DNA of 64,000 nucleotides from Vicia villosa (taxonomy: Eukaryota > Streptophyta > Magnoliopsida > Fabales > Fabaceae): NCBI RefSeq assembly GCF_029867415.1, contig NW_026705293.1:62001-126000 (forward strand), given 5' to 3'. Below, in pieces: positions 22,837 to 33,900 of the stretch (position 1 is the first letter of the stretch; every line of letters begins with the position of its first letter). The position numbers and the translations under genes are program-made. The notes under the pieces were generated by a model. It saw nothing but the letters and a program-made list of their open reading frames with translations. It did no database searches and had not been told where the DNA came from.

Positions 22837-23782
22837 AGGCCTCTTTCTCATTCAGAAACCACACCAAAGCAACAAAATTCTTGCTTTCTCTCTTCTTTCT
22901 TCATACTTAAGGTTTTCAAAGGTTCTTTGGCAAGAAGACTCGGATTCTTCAAACCAAAGCTCTTCCTTTGGAATTAAGTATTCAAACACATTAGGGAAGT
23001 CATTTAGAGGTGATCCAGACCTCTGAAACACTTCTGTAAGTGAAGAATCATCATCTTCACCTCTCACTTGGAGCTGTTGCAGTTGGAGGTCCATAGAGTA
23101 ATTCAGGAGGTTTCAAGCCAAGCCAATCATCCAGGCACACTCCTCAGGTCATAGTGAAGCTAACCAGATGGCTGCAGCTCGTCTGTAACTCCAAATTCAA
23201 CAACCTCCATGTCTACTTGAAGCTCAAATCGAAGGAGGTCCATAGAGCAATTCAGGAGGATTCAAGCTCCAATAAGCATTCAGTTAGCATCATTGAGTCT
23301 CAAGAAAGCTATTGAGATCATTCATTCAAGTCCAGGTGTTCTCCATCACCCTCACGACCTCCATTTTCAGAGGTAAGTCTCTGAACCTCACCTCTTTAAT
23401 TTAAGCACTCTTTGAGTTAAAGCTCGATTCTATCTTGTTTAGCATCATCAGAGGATTGAAAACCCTCTATCATCTTTCATTTATTCATCTTGTTTGTCAT
23501 TTAATTTCAAATTTAGGGTTCATGTGTTCTTAGAGTTTTCTGAGAAATTAGGTAGCTATAGTTCATATAAATAAATGTTAGTTACATATCTGGATTCGTG
23601 AGGAAATTTAGAACAAGATTGATGTTTACATCATGTCATTTAGTTGAGAAACCAGAGAGTTAGGATTTTGAAAATTCTTGAGCTCGAGGAAGAAGATGAC
23701 TATGGCCATGGCGCGTAAAATTTAAATCTGGGGCCAAAGTTTATTTTATTTTGAATGGAAGTTGTTTTATAAACGACTAAAT

Positions 23783-23860
23783 CGTTACAGCCCAGTGGTA
23801 AAGAGTGTTTGTGTGTTGCGCGTGTCCAAAGTCTGGGGTTCGAATCCCCCTCGCCCCAGA
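23783..23860 (+). other. tRNA-like module 1 in the Ogre 5' LTR
   Basis: An A-box-like CAGCCCAGTGGT (23788-23799) and a perfect B box GGTTCGAATCC (23837-23847) lie 49 bp apart. The T-arm GGGG/CCCC pairs around TTCGAAT. The 5' end is not complementary to the 3' CTCGCCCC, so no full acceptor stem forms. It is tRNA-derived or tRNA-mimicking, not a working tRNA gene. The 3' LTR copy is at about 42813-42891. Confidence 0.6.
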
Positions 23861-23940
23861 CTTTTTGATTCTTTTATTTTTCAATGATTTATCACTTGTT
23901 TTGAAACATAACCAATTGAGTGAGAGTTATTATCACCAAG

Positions 23941-24012
23941 CGCGCGTTGGCTCAGTGGTGTTGTTTTGGGCTGGTGGCCTCAAGGGCGTGGGTTCAAATC
24001 CTCCAAGGGCCA
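23941..24012 (+). other. tRNA-like module 2 in the Ogre 5' LTR
   Basis: An A box TTGGCTCAGTGG (23947-23958) and a B box GGTTCAAATCC (23991-24001) are 44 bp apart, 150 bp after module 1 and in the same orientation. The 3' side AAGGGCC could pair only poorly with the 5' side. The 3' LTR copy is at about 42971-43043. Confidence 0.6.
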
Positions 24013-24593
24013 AAAACTATTTTTTAACACATAATTTCTTTTATTTTCTTCACAACTTCACATGAATAATTCACCTATCAAATTAAATCATTTTCACTTC
24101 ATTTTTCACACACTTGTCATTTAATATATCTATTTTGTAAATAATAAAAAAAAAATCATAAAAATATTATTTATTTCATGTGTTTTAATTAGGTTTAAAA
24201 TAGTATGTTTTAAGTGTTTTCTTAAATACTTTAAATGTATATATTCACTTTGTTTTAACCTAATCATTTTGTAAATAAGTTTATGATAAAACCCTAATTG
24301 TTTAGGTCTTAATTAGTTAAAAATCTTTATTTTTACCTTAATTAAGTTGACTTTTGTCAATTTTCAAAACTGTTTTCAATCTCCGAATAAATCAAATGAT
24401 TAGGGTTTTCAAACAACAAAACCTTGTATCATTCCAAATCATTTTCAAATTGCTTTTACACCAGTACTGTAAAGTACTGGGCCTCTAATAGAGTGTAAGT
24501 CCCAAACACCTTCTCTTCTTAGCTTGTTTTCAAAACTGTATTTTCAAAATCTTCTTTCTGTTTTCAAAACATTCTTCTGGTATTTCTAGGGCA

Positions 24594-25070
24594 TTATTCC
24601 CGGTGAAACTCTTCAGATACCTATGTGACCTTTGTCCATCTTCACTTCTTCTGTTTTCAAAAACCATTAACTGTTTATTATATATATTCAACTGTTATCA
24701 ACAAAACAACAAAAATACTGTTGAGGCTCTGTACATACTTCTTCAAAGGCCTCCACTCCATCCAGGTTAGGCTTTACAAGCTTTCAATTTACAGTCTTTA
24801 TTTAAATTACTGTCAAATATAAACTGTGCATATATTAGTTTAGAACTACGTTTGAGTATAAACCTTAGGACAGTTAAACTATATATATATTATAGGAATA
24901 TGACCTAGGATTGAGAATGTCTTCCCGGTGAAGGCTCTTTCCTAATTAGAGATCTGTAGTTCAAACCACCAAGATGAATTATTCCCGGTGAAACATCTTG
25001 GCAAAAACCTTAGAATCCAAAAATATAGGACACATCCACCCAAAGAGGAATTATTCCCGGTGAAACCTCT
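24594..25070 (+). other. TTCCCGGTGAA hairpin motifs in R-U5
   Basis: The motif TTCCCGGTGAA occurs at about 24596, 24922, 24982 and 25055, and again outside the LTR at about 27577. Two copies sit in loops between pairing arms that differ from each other: AAGATG with CATCTT, and AAGAGG with CCTCTT. The 27577 copy lies between GAGG and CCTC. A further perfect hairpin, CCAGTACTGTAAAGTACTGG, is at 24461-24480. Confidence 0.6.
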
Positions 25071-25152
25071 TACCCATTTGCTTAGAGCCAAAATAAGTTC
25101 AAAACCACATAGCTTTCTCTTGTGCTATAACAAGGACCCTCGATTAGCCTCC

Positions 25153-26350
25153 TCTTGGGCTTTGTACAAGGACCCACAGGCTTCTTAAAAGCATTTCCAG
25201 CTTCCTCTTGAGCTTGTATACAAGGACCCATCAGGTTTCTTATAAACATAGGAACAGGTCTTTAGTCACCTTTTAGCCTACCCTGATGAGTTTCTTCCAA
25301 TTTAAACCAGACTTTAAACAAGCTAAGTTTGTCTCAATTTTACATTGAGTACACCTTTTGGAATGAGAGACATGGACAGTCTCTGTCACCCTTATCTTCA
25401 TCAATCTTCCTTAGCAGAGTCTAGGATCTATGTTTATTTTCTCCTCAGCATGAGTCAGCCTTCATCTTGGGCTTTAAACAAGAAGTCTCCACTAGATAAT
25501 AAATCAATCCATCATTTCAATAAAATTCCCTGGAAAGGGTTAGCCTCCAAAGTCAATTAATAAAAATGTCAAAAAATAAAGATTCATTTCTCTTAGGAGA
25601 TAATTTCCCCAAAAGAGTCAAAACCCCTGGAAAGGGTCAGCCTCCAAAAAACATGATAAAGTCAGTCTTTTACCAAATAATTTCTCCAGCTGAGTCAAAA
25701 TCCCTGGAAAGGGTTAGCTTCCAAAGAAAAACAATCTTTCAATAAATAAAATCTCCTCAGTAGAGTCAAAACCAACAAAAATAGTTAGCCTCAACCTTGG
25801 GCTTCATACAAGGCACCAAACAATAAAACTCCCCTGTCAAGAGTCAGCCTCAACCTTGGGCATTGTACAAGGCAGATAATAGAGTCTCCCCAGTGAGTTC
25901 TTCATCACTCAGTAGCCACAACCTTGGGCTTTGTACAAGGCAGATAAACCATATTTTCATGTGTCAAAGATTCCTAACACCTAGGATCTTTTCCCCATAG
26001 AGTCATCCATACTCAGTTCATTTAAGAGTCTGCCACAACCTTGGGCTTTGTACAAGGCAGAAAATAATGTTTTCCCTAGCTAGAGTCAGCCACAACCTTG
26101 GGCTTTGTACAAGGCACACAAAATAGAGTCATTCATAGTCATTCATTCAGTTATCCTCAGCAGTTAGCCATAACCTTGGGCTTTGTACAAGGCACACAAA
26201 TAGAGTCTCCCTAAATAGAGTCAGCCTCAATTCTGGGCTTTGTACAGAACACAAAAATACCCTGTAATTAATCCCCAGTGGAGTCATCTCCCAGAGTCAA
26301 TAATATTAATAAATCAATCAAAAAGCCTCAAGCTTGGGCCTCATACAAGC
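25153..26350 (+). repeat. Array of 19-nt covarying hairpins in Ogre R-U5
   Basis: Eleven units (plus a diverged twelfth at 26729-26747) share a 5-nt stem, a 9-nt loop near GGCTTTGTA and a return stem. CCTTG/CAAGG stems are at 25795, 25854, 25922, 26039, 26096 and 26174. Other stems change on both sides: TCTTG/CAAGA at 25465, TTCTG/CAGAA at 26231 and GCTTG/CAAGC at 26332. TCTTG/CAAGG at 25153 and 25206 pairs with one G-U. The units are spaced irregularly (58-312 bp), so this is not a simple tandem repeat. The 3' LTR array is at 44184-45381. Confidence 0.8.
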
Positions 26351-27290
26351 CAGCTAAAGTCAAATCTTTTATACAGTAGATAGACATAGCTTATCTCTAT
26401 AGAGAGATATTTTTACTACTCTACCACATTCAAACAAACAAACATTTCAATTTCAATCAAAGTCTCCCATTTAGGACTCTGAAAGACATGCTCTGGCACA
26501 TCCCCAGACTTGTACACTTTCCCTAATTTGGACGAGCATCTTTCTTTCATTTAAGAGGCATCTGACTGGCATACTTGCACACACAAGTAAGGTCCCCCTC
26601 TTGAATGAAATGAATCCAGTTATTCTGTCACTCCTTTAAATGTTTGTGGTAGAATAGTACAAATACCTCTCTGTAAAGATGATTTCATGTCTCTTTACTG
26701 TAAACAGAGATTTAATTCCAAGCTTCAACCATGAGCTTCAAGCAAGGCACCAAAAACATTTAATTTCCCTAGTTAGTTCCCCGAACTACATTAAGCTCTG
26801 ACTTCCACTAGGGATATGTAGGCATGAGGTTCACAAGGAATCTCAGCGAGCTAATAAAATACCAAAAATAGTCAGTTTGTCTGTCTGTCTGTCTTTCTTT
26901 AATCAATTCAATTCTCTCTCCTAACACAAAGGAGAAACTTTCCCAATCATTAGCAGTAAACACAATCACAATGACACAGAGAAGGTTCCTGTAGAGTACT
27001 ACAGATATGTAGGGTGTTTAAACACTTCCCTATGTATAACCGACCCCCCGGACTCCAGAATTTCTAGTCTAGGTGAAATCCCCACACTTAGCAAACTCCT
27101 AGGGTTTAGTTGAGATCTTTTTTTCCCTTTCCTACTCGTAGGACAAATAAGAAAGTTCGTGTGATATCGTAGGAAGAACTGAAACAAAATTCATCCCACC
27201 ACGGGCGCATTCTCCTTCCAAATTTCGCGTGAAGGGTTTAGCGTGCCGTCCTCCCAAGTGAAACGGGGAGGTAAAGAAAACGACACCACA

Positions 27291-28111
27291 GTAAAAATGG
27301 CGACTCTGCTGGGGATATAAGTGTTAAAAACCTTGGTTTTTCATCCAAACCAATGGTTGACCTGTTGCTGGTCCAGCCCTAATGAGGAATTAGGGATGCC
27401 AAATTCCCCCTCAAACAAGAGAGGTCCTGCCTAACCTCTGTGTCATATCATGTGTTTGCTGCATTTATATTTGTTTATTCTGTTTATTCTGTATCGGGAA
27501 AGGGCTTGATTCCCCCTTGTGGTGAGAAATCCTATACCCGGATTTGAGTGCAACATAAGATAGGATGGAGGATGTCTTCCCGGTGAAGGCCCTCTAATCT
27601 TGGTTTCCAAGTCTACTCTTGGGATTTGCCTGGCTGGTTGTGATTAACTGCGCCACTGCATTCCGAGACTGATTTGTACCAGGAGGACCTAGAAACACAT
27701 TAACCCCACTTAAAGCCTTTTTTTTAGGACGTAGAGCGGTGATTACGGAAGTAATTGTCACGCAGATACTACACTCGGAGAAAACTCTCTTATAGATACC
27801 AATCAACGTATCTTTAAGGTTAAGCAAAAACTCTGAGACCCCTAGAACCCGTTCTACAGGTACAAAAATCCTTAACCTTAGTTTACCATTGGGGCGGGGA
27901 TTGCGTTTGGACTTCATGACCACTATACCCTTCAACGCCATGTTTGTTTAAAACTCTTGTGTGTGCATTCATGCATTCATGCATCATTCATTAATAAACA
28001 ACTAAAAACAAAAAGAGTCTTTTTCGAGTCGTTTTTCAAGGAAACTAAATAACGAACGTTTTGAACTTCATAGAAAGAGAGAAACGGAGAAAGGACTTAA
28101 GGATCTATATT
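27291..28111 (+). other. Ogre leader between 5' LTR and ORF1
   Basis: The leader starts with the PBS and has no long sense ORF. It contains one more TTCCCGGTGAA motif at about 27577 between GAGG and CCTC arms. Packaging signals would be expected here but none can be recognised by sequence alone. Confidence 0.6.
27298..27315 (+). other. Primer binding site of Ogre
   Basis: TGGCGACTCTGCTGGGGA begins seven bases after the LTR. It starts with TGG, complementary to a tRNA CCA end. Ogre-type elements are described as primed by an arginine tRNA; I could not check the match. Confidence 0.75.
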
Positions 28112-29548
28112 ATGGATTACGGAAGAAAGAGAGCTAGGAAATACACCTTCAAGATTCCCCAGGTCGAGGAACTGGGAAAGCTCGGAAAACTGGTGGTCAA
28201 CCCCCAGGCTTTCAAGGAGAAGTATGGAAAACTTCTGCCTTTGCTCAATACCAACATGGTGGTTGGGATCCTTCCCACCTTGGTACAGTTTTACGATCCA
28301 ACGTATCACTGCTTCACCTTTCCAGATTATCAGCTCATGCCTACGTTAGAGGAGTACTCTCGTCTGATTGGAATACCCGTGTACGCGCAAGATCCGTACT
28401 CCGGTTTGGAAAAGAATCCTGACGACATTATCATTGCTGCAACTACTCCTTTGAACGTAGTCGACATCAGAACTCGTATGGTGAGTAGAGGAGGAATTCA
28501 AGGATTGCCCTCCAAATTCCTGTTTGATCAAGCTCGGTACTTCGTCAGCATCCAAGATATGAGCGCTTTTGAGGAAGTCTTGGCTTTGCTTATCTACGGA
28601 TTGTTTTTGTTCCCTAACATTAACGATTTCGTCGACATCAACACAATTAAGATCTTCTTAATTGGAAATCCAGTTCCAACCTTGCTTGCGGATGCATATC
28701 ACTCTGTGCATTCAAGAAACCTGCAGCGAGGAGGATTAATCACATGCTGCGTACCGTTGTTATATGAATGGTTCGTTTCGCACCTGCCAAAGTCTAGCAC
28801 TTTTTGGAACATGAGGGATGGCCTTTACTGGTCACAAAAAATCATGTCCCTCACTCATACCGACGTTGATTGGTGTAGTCCTGACAACGACGAAACCAAG
28901 ATCATCTTCAGTTGCGGAAGTTTTCCCAACGTACCCCTTATTGGAACTAAGGGAGGGATCAGTTACAATCCAGCTTTAGCCCGTCGTCAATACGGCTATC
29001 CCATGAAAAATATACCAAGTAACATCCAATTGGAGGGTCTGTTCTTCAAGAACATCGACGATCATGGCAACATGCTGAAGAAGGAAATTGTCCAAGCCTG
29101 GCGTCTTGTTCACACAAAAGGGAGAAGATTGTTAGGAAAACATCTTTGCATCTCCCTGGATCCTTACCTTCAATGGGTACGCGTCAGAGCATTCAAGCTC
29201 AGGATGCCATATCAGCATCAAGAACCTATTCCCCTAAGGGAACCAATTTACCTCTTCTCCACCGATGTTGAAAAACTTCAAGCGGCATTAAACAAGGTAT
29301 GCCAAGAAAGGAATGCTTGGAAGAACAAGTATCGAATCATCAACACGGAAAATGTTGAGATTCAAAACATCCTAAGAAGGAAGGATGAGTTACTTGAAGT
29401 ACTCGTTCGACAAGTGACACAATCATCGCTTTCTCATCATATCCCTCCTGCTTCCTGGATCATCGATCAGCTCACGTCAGAGAACGCTCAGCTTAAGAAA
29501 CAGAAGAAGATGTTAGAATGTGAAGTCGGCTCATCATCAAAGTTTTAG
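28112..29548 (+). CDS. Ogre ORF1 protein, plant-mobile-domain-like, with C-terminal coiled coil
   Basis: 478 residues from the ATG at 28112; the frame is open slightly further upstream without another ATG. ORF1 ahead of gag is diagnostic of Ogre elements; its function is not established. Residues about 25-370 resemble the aminotransferase-like plant mobile domain found in plant MAIL-type proteins and in transposons (FPDYQLMPTLEEYSRLIGIP; then a helical region with CVPLLYEWFVSHLP). Residues about 390-478 form a likely coiled coil (EKLQAALNKVCQERNAW; TSENAQLKKQKKMLE). The frame is intact with no stops, unlike gag-pol in the same element. It is followed after 290 bp by gag, so it is either expressed from the genomic RNA or by splicing. 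The domain call is from memory of the family and is moderately sure. Confidence 0.8.
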   Translation: MDYGRKRARKYTFKIPQVEELGKLGKLVVNPQAFKEKYGKLLPLLNTNMVVGILPTLVQFYDPTYHCFTFPDYQLMPTLEEYSRLIGIPVYAQDPYSGLEKNPDDIIIAATTPLNVVDIRTRMVSRGGIQGLPSKFLFDQARYFVSIQDMSAFEEVLALLIYGLFLFPNINDFVDINTIKIFLIGNPVPTLLADAYHSVHSRNLQRGGLITCCVPLLYEWFVSHLPKSSTFWNMRDGLYWSQKIMSLTHTDVDWCSPDNDETKIIFSCGSFPNVPLIGTKGGISYNPALARRQYGYPMKNIPSNIQLEGLFFKNIDDHGNMLKKEIVQAWRLVHTKGRRLLGKHLCISLDPYLQWVRVRAFKLRMPYQHQEPIPLREPIYLFSTDVEKLQAALNKVCQERNAWKNKYRIINTENVEIQNILRRKDELLEVLVRQVTQSSLSHHIPPASWIIDQLTSENAQLKKQKKMLECEVGSSSKF

Positions 29549-29837
29549 AGTCCTTTCTCTCAGTTTCTCTGTATTTCCATTTTCAAAGTGTGTAAAAACG
29601 GCGTTTTCGCTTAATTAATAAAAGTTTGATGTTTCATAACGTAATTATGGTGTTTCCTTGAAAAATAATAACTTAATTGCATATCATACATCGCTTTAGT
29701 CGTACGCACTGACACGAGAATTGTCGCGGATCTAATAGTCACTTTCCTTTCTCCAGAAAGAGAGGAGGAGAAGGAGGTGAACCAAGACTTTCAAGCTGTC
29801 TCATCCATACAACACTCGTTCAAGTCGCAAGAAAAGA

Positions 29838-30929
29838 ATGGAAGACTTTGAGCAAGAGAATGAAGAACTCAGAGAAGAGATTAATACTCTCAAAGGTACT
29901 GTTGAAAGACTCAATAGTATGGTAGAAGCCCTGGTAGTTGCACAGAATCGACCAGCGCCAGAAGAACCGCAAAGGACTGTGGTTTCCGAGATTGTTTCTA
30001 CTCCTATTCCTCAGTATACCATGCCGCCTGACCGACCTTGGGGCATGCCGTATAACTTTACTCCAGAAGGGTACATACCTCCAGCTTCTGAAGCTCCAAA
30101 AGTCACCATGGATATGCGTCCACCGGAGGGTTACAAACCTCTGGAAATTGAAGTTCCAAGAGCAACGACAATGGGTTTCGCACAACAGAATGCTGAGATA
30201 CCGAGATCTGCTGTCATGGCTTCTCCACAGCCCATTATGCATACTTTTCCCCCGCAAGGCGGACAAGTATATCATCACGCTCCAAGTGAGGATGCTGGTG
30301 TGTATGAAAGATTGGACGAGTTCCAAGAACAGTTTCTGCAAATGCAGAAGGAACTCAAGACTCTCCGAGGACAAGATCTATTTGGAAAGAATGCTGCAGA
30401 CCTCTGTCTGGTTCCAAATGTTAAGATTCCTCACAAATTCAAAGTACCAGAATTCGAGAAGTATAAAGGGAATTCATGCCCACAAAGTCATCTTGTGATG
30501 TACGCTCGAAGAATGTCAACTCAGACTGATAATCAACAATTGCTCATTCATTATTTTCAAGACAGCCTGACTGGTGCTGCACTCAAATGGTACATGAACT
30601 TGGACAGTTCGGAGATTCGTACTTTTCGAGACCTCGGAGAGGCCTTCGTCAAACAGTATAAGTACAATCTGGATATGGCTCCCGACAGAGATCAACTCCG
30701 GGCCATGACTCAAAAGGATAGAGAAAGCTTCAAGGAATACGCTCAGAGATGGCGTGAAGTTGCTGCTCAAATTTGTCCACCACTTGAAGAGAAAGAAATG
30801 ACAAAAATCTATCTCAAAACTTTGAGTCCATTTTACTACGGACGAATGGTTGCAAGTGCACCAAGTGACTTTACCGAGATGGTAAACATGGGTGTGCGTT
30901 TGAAGAAGCAGTTCGAGAAGGACGCTTGA
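29838..30929 (+). CDS. Ogre gag, N-terminal and capsid part (frame-broken at its end)
   Basis: The ATG at 29838 follows a purine-rich stretch. Residues 1-35 are a coiled coil (MEDFEQENEELREEINTLKG), then a Pro-rich linker, then a capsid-like retrotrans_gag region from about residue 190 (FEKYKGNSCPQSHLVMYARR; GAALKWYMNLDSSEI; ESFKEYAQRWREVAAQICPP). The frame stops at TGA 30927-30929 while the downstream frame opens at the same place, and the last residues of this frame make poor sense against the family. A one-base loss near 30901-30905 would explain this; it is a lesion of this copy rather than a designed shift, as far as I can tell. Confidence 0.85.
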   Translation: MEDFEQENEELREEINTLKGTVERLNSMVEALVVAQNRPAPEEPQRTVVSEIVSTPIPQYTMPPDRPWGMPYNFTPEGYIPPASEAPKVTMDMRPPEGYKPLEIEVPRATTMGFAQQNAEIPRSAVMASPQPIMHTFPPQGGQVYHHAPSEDAGVYERLDEFQEQFLQMQKELKTLRGQDLFGKNAADLCLVPNVKIPHKFKVPEFEKYKGNSCPQSHLVMYARRMSTQTDNQQLLIHYFQDSLTGAALKWYMNLDSSEIRTFRDLGEAFVKQYKYNLDMAPDRDQLRAMTQKDRESFKEYAQRWREVAAQICPPLEEKEMTKIYLKTLSPFYYGRMVASAPSDFTEMVNMGVRLKKQFEKDA

Positions 30930-33900
30930 ACAAAGAACCAGAATCTTCTGTTGGTCCAAGGAAGTATGGAAGTTCTTTCCAGAAGAAAAAGGATCAAGAT
31001 GTCAGCAATGTCTTGCACAAAATCAAGAAGAAATTCCAACCTCAAGTTGCAACAATAACTCCGGTTGTTAACTCAGCGCCAGCTTATCAACCTCAGGTCT
31101 CGCAACAACAAATTCAACAAAGGTCGCAGCAACCTCAGCAGCAGGTTCGACCTCCAAATTACAACAATCGGGCTCCAAGGTATCCTGCCTTTGACCCCGT
31201 ACCAATGCCGTATGCAGAATTGTTTCCAACATTACTGGCAAAAGGACTCATTCAGACAAGGAGTCCTCCAAATCCTACAAATAGTTCCTCACCATGGTAT
31301 AAGGCTGACCAATCTTGTCCCTATCATCAGGGGGCACCAGGTCACAATATTGAGAACTGTTTCCCTTTCAAGATTGACGTCCAACGATTAGTGAAAAGCG
31401 GAATGCTATCCTTCAAAGATACTAATCCAAACGTCCAAGCAAATCCTTTGCCGCAGCATAAAGAAGCTTCATTAAATCTGATAGATCAACACCCCAACGT
31501 CATTCAAATCTACGACATTCGTCAGATAGGGGAAAATCTTGTCAAGATGCACGCTAAACAAGCTGGGTACGGTCATGTACCACCTCACAACTACTTCACA
31601 TGTGAAATTTGTCCAAAGAATAATCAAGGATGTGCCATAGTTCAAGCTGCATTACAAGAACAAATGGACTTGGGATGGATTCAACGTATCCGAGTCAGAA
31701 CTGAACATGACATCAACATGGTTCAAGGATGTCCAGGAGAATGCAAAATCTACAAAGTTGAAGACCTTGAAGGATCGGCAGTCAGGTTCCACAAAACTTT
31801 AAATGGACTTGCCTACTTTGGAACAGATTTCCACGCCTACAGTAGATGCGAAATCTGTCGAAGAAATTCACGAGGATGTTTGCGTGTTCGCAACGACATT
31901 CAAAAGCTGATGGATGACAATACCATTACTGTTCTTGCCAACCGAGAAGATGATGAAGTCTTTACCGTATCTCCTCAAATTAATCAAAATGAACCTATGC
32001 AAGTTAAGTATGATAGCAGGAAGACAGCAGTCGCACCACTAGTCATCTACTTACCAGGTCCTGTACCGTATGAGTCCAGCAAGGCTATACCATACAAGTA
32101 CAACGCTACATTCATTGAAAATGGTAAGGAAATACCATTACCGTCTGTTGTCAACATTGCTGATGTTAGTCGAGTCACCAGAAGTGGACGAGTCTTCAAC
32201 AGAACAACAGAAAATGTGGAGAAACCTTCGGAGGAAGTACCACATAGGCAAGACAATCATCCGACCAATGCTGTTCAAGCGAAAGAAAATGATGAGATCT
32301 TGAAGTTAATCCAGAGGAGTGAATACAACATTGTAGACCAATTACTACATACTCCATCTAGGATTTCTGTTCTTTCCGTGCTATTGAGTTCTGAAGCTCA
32401 TAGGGAAGCTCTACAGAAAGTTTTGGAACAAGCTTTCGTAGAACCAAGTGTTACAATAAGCCAATTCAACAACATCGTTGCCAACATCTCCGCCGGAACT
32501 AACCTAAGTTTCTGTGACGAAGATCTTCCTGAAGAAGGAGTGGACCACAATCTTCCACTTCACATCTCAGTTGGCTGCATGGGTGATGTACTCACAGGAG
32601 TCCTAATAGACAATGGATCCTCTCTCAACGTCATGCCTAAATCAACATTGTCAAGATTATCTTTCGAAGATTACCCTCTAAGAAAAAGTCATGTCATCGT
32701 CAAAGCATTTGATGGATCAAGAAAGTCAGTTTTCGGAGAAGTAGATCTTCCCATAACTATTGGACCTCAGACGTTCAAAATCACTTTCCAGGTTATGGAC
32801 ATTCCAGCACAATACAGTTGTTTGCTAGGTCGCCCATGGATTCATGAGGCTGGGGCAATTACTTCAACACTTCATCAGAAACTGAAGTTCATAAGAAATG
32901 ACAAATTGGTAACCGTATGTGGAGAACGAGCTCTGATCGTCAGCAACCTGTCATCATTCTCCGACATAGAACCAAAAGAAGTTGTTGGAACTAAATTCAA
33001 AGCACTTTCCTTGGACAAAGGAAAGGAGAAAGCAGCGTCTATTTCTTCATACAAAGATACAATCCAAGTTGTAAAGGATGGTACTACCAGTGGTTGGGGG
33101 CACATTAATATTCCTACCAACAATAAGAACAGAACGGGAATTGGATTCTTTCCAACATCATCAAAAGCTATTCCAGGAATTGAGGTAGTTCTTCCAATTC
33201 AAGAAACTTTCTGCAGTGGAGGTTTTCTTCAACCTGTTCAACAAACAGTCAATACCATCGGTACGGAAAACACCGATGAAGAGGAATGGTTATCCTATCT
33301 TAACAAAGCAGGATACATCTCCCTACCAGAGTCTGATTCACCTTGCTGTTATCCGACTAAAGGATCTGAAAGTAAGACTCAACCAAGCAGTGATGAAGTT
33401 ACTAACAGCTTCACCACCAGAAGTCATGGTTCATCAGAAGAAGTTCCTCCTATCCCCGAAGAGACTTGGGATACATTAAGAGAACCAAGCGGAAAATTCG
33501 ACTACATGGTGAAATACTCCGCTCCTGAAAGTTCAAGAATCTCTCTTGAAGATATTGTTCCAACTGGATGGAACAGTGATTTTGAGTACCTCTCTCAGCC
33601 AAAAGAGATGTATAACCCTTGCTATTCATCATCATCTACTGGTGAAATCATCATTGAGGATTATATCCCCAAGTCACCTTCCGAGGCTACGGATCTAGAG
33701 TTCACATATCTAGTCAATGCCATCTTGGGAGAAGAGCAAGACCAAAATACAGAAGAGGATGATCTCGAAAGTGTCTCCGACAACGAGTCTCTCCATTCAG
33801 AAGATTGGAAGTTTCCTCAAAAGAAAAACCGACATACTCCACTCGGAAATGGGTATGCTCACACCGCCCAGTCTGCTGAAGTAGAAGAAGATCGTCTGAG

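Larger units (their letters stand above)
21300..27290 (+). repeat. 5' LTR of Ogre (5,991 bp)
   Basis: It starts TGTCATACCC and ends GACACCACA. A TATA box at 22828 divides about 1.55 kb of U3 from about 4.4 kb of transcribed R-U5. R-U5 contains two tRNA-like modules (23783-24012), TTCCCGGTGAA hairpins (24594-25070) and a hairpin array (25153-26350). Several conserved short open frames here are identical in the 3' LTR only because the LTRs are near-identical; none looks like a gene. Confidence 0.93.

Noticed and set aside
22852..23094. Minus-strand 80-codon ORF conserved at 41884-42126
   Set aside because: It is conserved only because both LTRs are near-identical; it overlaps the LTR promoter leader and has no domain.
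23783..24012. Two working tRNA genes
   Set aside because: A and B boxes are good, but the acceptor stems do not pair, so these are tRNA-like only.
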